Shown here piece by piece: positions 52,937 to 56,356 of a stretch of 56,356 nt of DNA. Numbering within the stretch: position 1 is the first letter of the stretch; each line of letters starts with the position of its first letter. The notes below the pieces were generated by a model. The model saw only the letters and a program-made list of their open reading frames with translations, did not search any database and was not told the origin of the DNA. The stretch is taken from contig NZ_CAKJTL010000134.1 of NCBI RefSeq assembly GCF_917627385.1, forward strand, positions 46,426 through 102,781, in the 5' to 3' direction. Origin of the DNA: Protofrankia sp. CiT1. Its GTDB lineage: Bacteria > Actinomycetota > Actinomycetes > Frankiales > Frankiaceae. The position numbers and the translations under genes are program-made.

Positions 52937-54526
52937 GTGCCCACCATCCGGCAGAGGAGCGCGTTGCTGGTCGACGAGGCGCGCGCACGAGAGCTGACCA
53001 AGGCGTCACTGCGCTGGCCGTCGCTGACGCTGACAGCCACCCAACTTTCCGATCTTGAACTTCTGCTGTCCGGCGGGTATCCCGCTCTCGGCGTCCCGGC
53101 GGTGGCCGGCGATGCGTACGACGGCCCGGCACAGCTGCCGCGGCACACCGTTGAGGTGGGCGACGCCTACCCGGTGACCGCCGGGAGCGCCGACCTACCG
53201 CGCATACCGCGCCCTGGAACGACGGTCGCGCTCAGGGACTCCGAAGGCGTGATGATCGCCGCATTGCGGGTGACCGACGCGGCGGGCTCAACGTTGTCAG
53301 GCCTCGTGGAGGGGCTACGGCTGCCCGATCACCCCGACTACCCCGAGCTGCGGTTCACCCCCGCGGCGTTGCGCCTGGAGCTGCTCCGACGCGGCTGGAT
53401 CACACCGACCGGCCCGGCCGCCACCGCGCTGTGGGCCGACGGCCTGCTGCATACCGCGGACCTGGACCGCATCGAAGCCCTCGCCGCCGCCGGGAACAGC
53501 ATCGTCGTGCTCGCCGCGGTCGGTGGCGCGGATCCCGCGGACGCTCGTCATCACCTGCGCGTACGCTGCCTGCGAGCGGCGCTCGCCACGCTGAGCGACG
53601 TTCGCGTGATGCTCGCCCTGGTTCCGGTCCGTGCGATGCCGCGGCTGACCGAGGCGGTCGCCTTCGGCCCCGACAACACGATCCACGCGGGGGCCACCAC
53701 CGGCGACCAGTCGGACGCCGGCCAGGCAACAGACCAGACAACAGGCCACCGGCCGGCCGACGACCGGGAGACCGAGCCCGCGCTCGCCGCGGAAATCATC
53801 CACCGGACGCAGGTCTCGCTCGCCTACGGGCTCGGCTCAATGATCGTCGGACCAGCGCCGAACGCGCCCGGAGCAAGCGCGCTGGCGCTGCTGCTCGACC
53901 ACGGAACACGGCTGCCACCCATGCTCACACCACCCGCGGTCGCCGCCGAGCTGGTCCGGGCACAGCCACCGCGGGGTGAACGAGGGTTCACCGTGATGTT
54001 CACCGGCCTGTCCGGATCGGGCAAGTCCACCCTGGCTGGACTGCTCGCCTGCCGCCTGCTGGAACGCGGTGACCGACGGGTGACGCTCCTGGACGGGGAC
54101 GTCGTCCGCCTGCACCTGTCCAAGGGGCTCGGTTTCTCCCGCGAGGACCGGGACATCAACGTGCTGCGGATCGGCTTTGTCGCCGCGGCCGTCACCGCGG
54201 CGGGCGGCACCGCCGTGTGCGCGCCGATCGCCCCTTACGGCACCGTCCGACGGCAGGTCAGAACGATGGTCGAGGACAGTGGAGGTGGGTTCGTCCTAGT
54301 CCATGTGGCCACCCCGCTGGAGATCTGCGAGGCACGTGACCGCAAGGGCTTGTACGCCAAGGCGCGCGCCGGCATCATCCCGTCCTTCACCGGGGTGTCC
54401 GATCCCTATGAGGAACCCACGGATGCCGAGATCGTCATCGACACCACGCAAACATCACCGCAGGCCGCGGTCCAGAGCATCCTCGACCACCTCCATACCC
54501 ACGGCTGGCTCACACCCACCCCCTAA
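52937..54526 (+). CDS. cysC: APS kinase with degenerate ATP-sulfurylase-like N-terminal domain
   Basis: The 529-residue protein combines two sulfate-activation folds. Residues 350-529 form an intact adenylylsulfate kinase: GLSGSGKST (357-365), DGDVVRLHLSKGLGFSREDRDIN, APIAPYG and FTGVSDPYEEP. Residues 1-330 follow the ATP sulfurylase layout (LTATQLSDLELLLSGGYPALG like the DLELL-GAFSPL-GF motif; TVALRDSEGVMIAAL), but the active-site QxRNPxHxxH becomes a segment around GGADPADARHH and GRDHAGPG becomes GPAPNAPG (about 304-311). Thus CysDN should supply APS, and this protein makes PAPS. The N-terminal domain may bind APS or be regulatory. GTG 52937 has a TACGGT box. Confidence 0.9.
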   Translation: MPTIRQRSALLVDEARARELTKASLRWPSLTLTATQLSDLELLLSGGYPALGVPAVAGDAYDGPAQLPRHTVEVGDAYPVTAGSADLPRIPRPGTTVALRDSEGVMIAALRVTDAAGSTLSGLVEGLRLPDHPDYPELRFTPAALRLELLRRGWITPTGPAATALWADGLLHTADLDRIEALAAAGNSIVVLAAVGGADPADARHHLRVRCLRAALATLSDVRVMLALVPVRAMPRLTEAVAFGPDNTIHAGATTGDQSDAGQATDQTTGHRPADDRETEPALAAEIIHRTQVSLAYGLGSMIVGPAPNAPGASALALLLDHGTRLPPMLTPPAVAAELVRAQPPRGERGFTVMFTGLSGSGKSTLAGLLACRLLERGDRRVTLLDGDVVRLHLSKGLGFSREDRDINVLRIGFVAAAVTAAGGTAVCAPIAPYGTVRRQVRTMVEDSGGGFVLVHVATPLEICEARDRKGLYAKARAGIIPSFTGVSDPYEEPTDAEIVIDTTQTSPQAAVQSILDHLHTHGWLTPTP

Positions 54527-54696
54527 ATGGGAGCTACCGGGCCGCCGCAGGGCAGGATCGGTGCCGGTAGCCGCCGGCAGATGAGCACTCTCGCCCTCTG
54601 ACCGGCGAGGAGCGGCTGGAGACAGCACCGTCGGCCGACCACGAGCCCGCCGCCGATTCGCGGCCCATGCTCGCGCGTCTCCTGCGAACACACACG
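54527..54696. other. Intergenic stretch before the radical SAM gene
   Basis: No promoter or gene is convincing. A frame open from 54571 runs into the radical SAM gene, so the true start may lie anywhere from here to about 55050. Confidence 0.4.
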
Positions 54697-56356
54697 ATGG
54701 AGATCATCTTTGCCCTCGGCGACCGCGACGCACCGACCCGCTACCGCACCCTCACAACCCCGCTGCTCCCCCGCTGCGCAGCAGCCTCGCCTTCTGGGCG
54801 CCAAGCTCTGCTAACGCTGCCCAGCGCCCAATCGGCGTCCGGAACGCGAAACGCCCCGGGCGGTCTCGGCGAACCGTCGGGGCGTCGCTACGACCATTTG
54901 ACCCCGCCCAGGTTCAACCAGATCCGCCATGCTCGGCACGGGGACTTGGCTGACGACACGCTGGACCGGCGACTGGCGGAGCTGGCGGCCGACCGCCCGG
55001 GCATCGTCTTCGACACGTGGGCGTTGGCATGGCTGGCACCTGGGCCGATGATGCGCGTATGGATCGAGTCCGATCTGGAATCCCGCGCCCGCACGTGTCA
55101 TGTGTCCCAAACACACACGGCCCTGTCGCTGCCCGAATGCCGTGATCTCGCGCGGGACAAGGACGAGGACACCCGCGCGAACTTCCTCCGCCGGCATGGT
55201 TTCGACTTGTTCACCGACCGCCACCGCTACGACCTGGTGCTCTGTAACTCCCACGTGATACCGGTCGCGGATCGCTCGTGCGCGGACAACGGAATCGCGG
55301 TCTTCGCCCCGGTCGTCGGTGAGGCTGTGTCCGCGCTGCTGGCACAGCGCCCGATCCACGACCTTGCCGCACTCGCCTACCGCCGTCCGGCGGAAATCCT
55401 CCGTATCGGCGCTGTTCAGCCCGACGAGCTGGGCCTGGACCTCACCGGCTATGACGTTGTAGGGTTCAGCCTCGCTTCTTCGGCGACCTACGGGTTCATG
55501 CGGGAGGTCCGCGAGCACAGTCAGATCGACCCTGGCGCGCTGGTGATGGTCGGCGGCGTGCACGCCAACTTCTACCCCAAGGAGTCGTTAGCCGACTTCC
55601 GCGCGGATGTGCTCTGCGAGGGCGAGTCGGAAGAAGCGATCGTCGAGGTGCTGGACCGGGCCGGCGCCGGCCGCTCCTTCGCCGGTGTTGGTGGCGCCCG
55701 CTGGGTCGAGAACGGGCAGGTTCGCGTCGAGCCACAGCGCCGGCTGATGAAGGACATTGACCGACTGCCTCTGCCTGCCCGGCATCTGCTGCCCGACGAG
55801 GACGTCGTGATGGCCGACAGGCTCGCCGGCCGGGACATCAGGATGGCGCACGTGATGTTCAGTCGGGGGTGCCCATTCCCGTGCTCGTTCTGCGCGGCTG
55901 GGCAGACCCGCATCCAGTACCGGTCCGGGGCCAGCGCCCGCACCGAGCTGACCCACCTCGTCGACCGGTACGGGGTGCGGGGGTTCGCCATCGTTGACGA
56001 CAACTTTATCGTCAACAAGCGGAAGGTCTCCGACATCTGCGACGCGATCGTCGATCTTGACCTGTCCTGGTCGGCGCTGTCCCGGGTCGACACCGTTGAC
56101 GCGGCCCTGCTGAAGACGATGGCGGCAGCGGGCTGCATTGAGATCAGATACGGTGTCGAGTCCGGCAGCGAAGCCCTGCTGCGGGCGATGCGGAAGAACA
56201 CCACCCGCGAGCAGATCAAGGCGGCGTTCGCCGCGACCACCGACGCCGGGATCGGCGGCAAGGCGTTCATCATCCACGGGTTTCCCGGCGAGAGCGCCGA
56301 GACGACCGCGGAGACGATGAGCCTGCTGACCGAGCTAGTGGTCGCCGCCGGAAGTT
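54697..56356 (+). CDS. B12-binding radical SAM protein with nucleotide-kinase-like N-terminal segment (incomplete, runs off the window)
   Basis: One frame is open from 54571 to the window edge without stop. The part encoded at 54913-55350 resembles the C-terminal two-thirds of (d)CMP-kinase-like P-loop kinases (RVWIESDLESRARTC, ARDKDEDTRANFLRRHGFDLFTDRHRYDLVL). No GxGKS/T loop is found in any plus-strand frame upstream. A B12-binding-like domain follows (YDVVGFSLASSATYGFM, MVGGVHANFYP, LCEGESEEAIVEVL), then the radical SAM core with SRGCPFPCSFCAAG (CxxxCxxC, Cys from 55870), AIVDDNFIV and RYGVESGSEALLRAM. Start is unsure (ATG 54667, 54697 or 55048), with no ribosome-binding site. One TTA codon occurs near 55588. 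Substrate unknown. Confidence 0.7.
   Translation, partial: MEIIFALGDRDAPTRYRTLTTPLLPRCAAASPSGRQALLTLPSAQSASGTRNAPGGLGEPSGRRYDHLTPPRFNQIRHARHGDLADDTLDRRLAELAADRPGIVFDTWALAWLAPGPMMRVWIESDLESRARTCHVSQTHTALSLPECRDLARDKDEDTRANFLRRHGFDLFTDRHRYDLVLCNSHVIPVADRSCADNGIAVFAPVVGEAVSALLAQRPIHDLAALAYRRPAEILRIGAVQPDELGLDLTGYDVVGFSLASSATYGFMREVREHSQIDPGALVMVGGVHANFYPKESLADFRADVLCEGESEEAIVEVLDRAGAGRSFAGVGGARWVENGQVRVEPQRRLMKDIDRLPLPARHLLPDEDVVMADRLAGRDIRMAHVMFSRGCPFPCSFCAAGQTRIQYRSGASARTELTHLVDRYGVRGFAIVDDNFIVNKRKVSDICDAIVDLDLSWSALSRVDTVDAALLKTMAAAGCIEIRYGVESGSEALLRAMRKNTTREQIKAAFAATTDAGIGGKAFIIHGFPGESAETTAETMSLLTELVVAAGS

Noticed and set aside
54811-56273. Two long minus-strand frames (54811-55563 and 55572-56273)
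   Set aside because: They lie opposite the radical SAM gene and have no recognisable domains; codon third positions favour the plus strand.

Overview
The window is GC-rich, with strongly GC-biased third codon positions and many GTG starts. Genes are packed with ATGA stop/start overlaps. This points to a high-GC actinobacterium. Gene order and content (class II DAHP synthase, ArsA-like ATPase, SRPBCC protein, PimB-type mannosyltransferase, exonuclease-UvrC fusion, ctaE-qcrCAB, trpD, ctaCDF) match the block seen in Mycobacterium and Streptomyces. A Frankia-like organism is my best guess, but nothing here proves the genus. I see no tRNA, rRNA, CRISPR array, insertion sequence or prophage.

Layout. 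1-6.7 kb: a PASTA-domain Ser/Thr kinase, a DUF5667 membrane protein, aroG, a phosphofructokinase carrying the pyrophosphate-type residues, and an RNase (3'-exoribonuclease). 6.7-12.3 kb: an endoglycoceramidase-like protein that has lost its catalytic glutamates, a phospholipid acyltransferase, an esterase, a small membrane protein and an archaeal-type ornithine cyclodeaminase-like protein. 12.3-19 kb (minus strand): an SRPBCC / ArsA / CPVCR-motif protein / ROK glucokinase operon with an apparent frame problem, then a metallophosphoesterase, pimB, an MA-type peptidase and a Cys-rich small protein. 19-25 kb: NYN-domain RNA-binding protein, zinc-ribbon protein, HIT hydrolase, exonuclease-UvrC fusion and a DrrAB-type ABC exporter. 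25-38 kb: the respiratory bcc-aa3 supercomplex (ctaE-qcrC-qcrA-qcrB and ctaC-ctaD-ctaF). A CtaG-like factor, a peroxide-defence cluster (PerR-like regulator, rubrerythrin, DUF3501), a receiver-like protein and trpD lie between the two halves. 38-47 kb: DUF4193 and DUF3145 proteins and the glycogen-to-trehalose set glgX(treX)-treY-treZ. 47-54.5 kb: a 36-residue membrane protein, zapE, a RibD-type reductase and sulfate activation genes (cysD, cysN, cysQ, and an APS kinase fused to a degenerate ATP sulfurylase). 54.6 kb to the edge: an incomplete B12-binding radical SAM protein with a nucleotide-kinase-like N-terminal part.

Functional threads: sugar use (glucokinase, PFK, trehalose from glycogen), aerobic respiration with peroxide protection, sulfate activation, and envelope lipid and mannoside synthesis. 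The recurrent non-coding features are TAnnnT boxes 6-8 nt before start codons (nine genes, probably leaderless transcripts), short perfect tandem duplications inside and between genes, and a dispersed intergenic repeat. The most unusual items are the kinase-like/radical SAM fusion, the pseudo-sulfurylase/APS kinase fusion, the apparent PPi-dependent PFK and the catalytically dead glycosidase.
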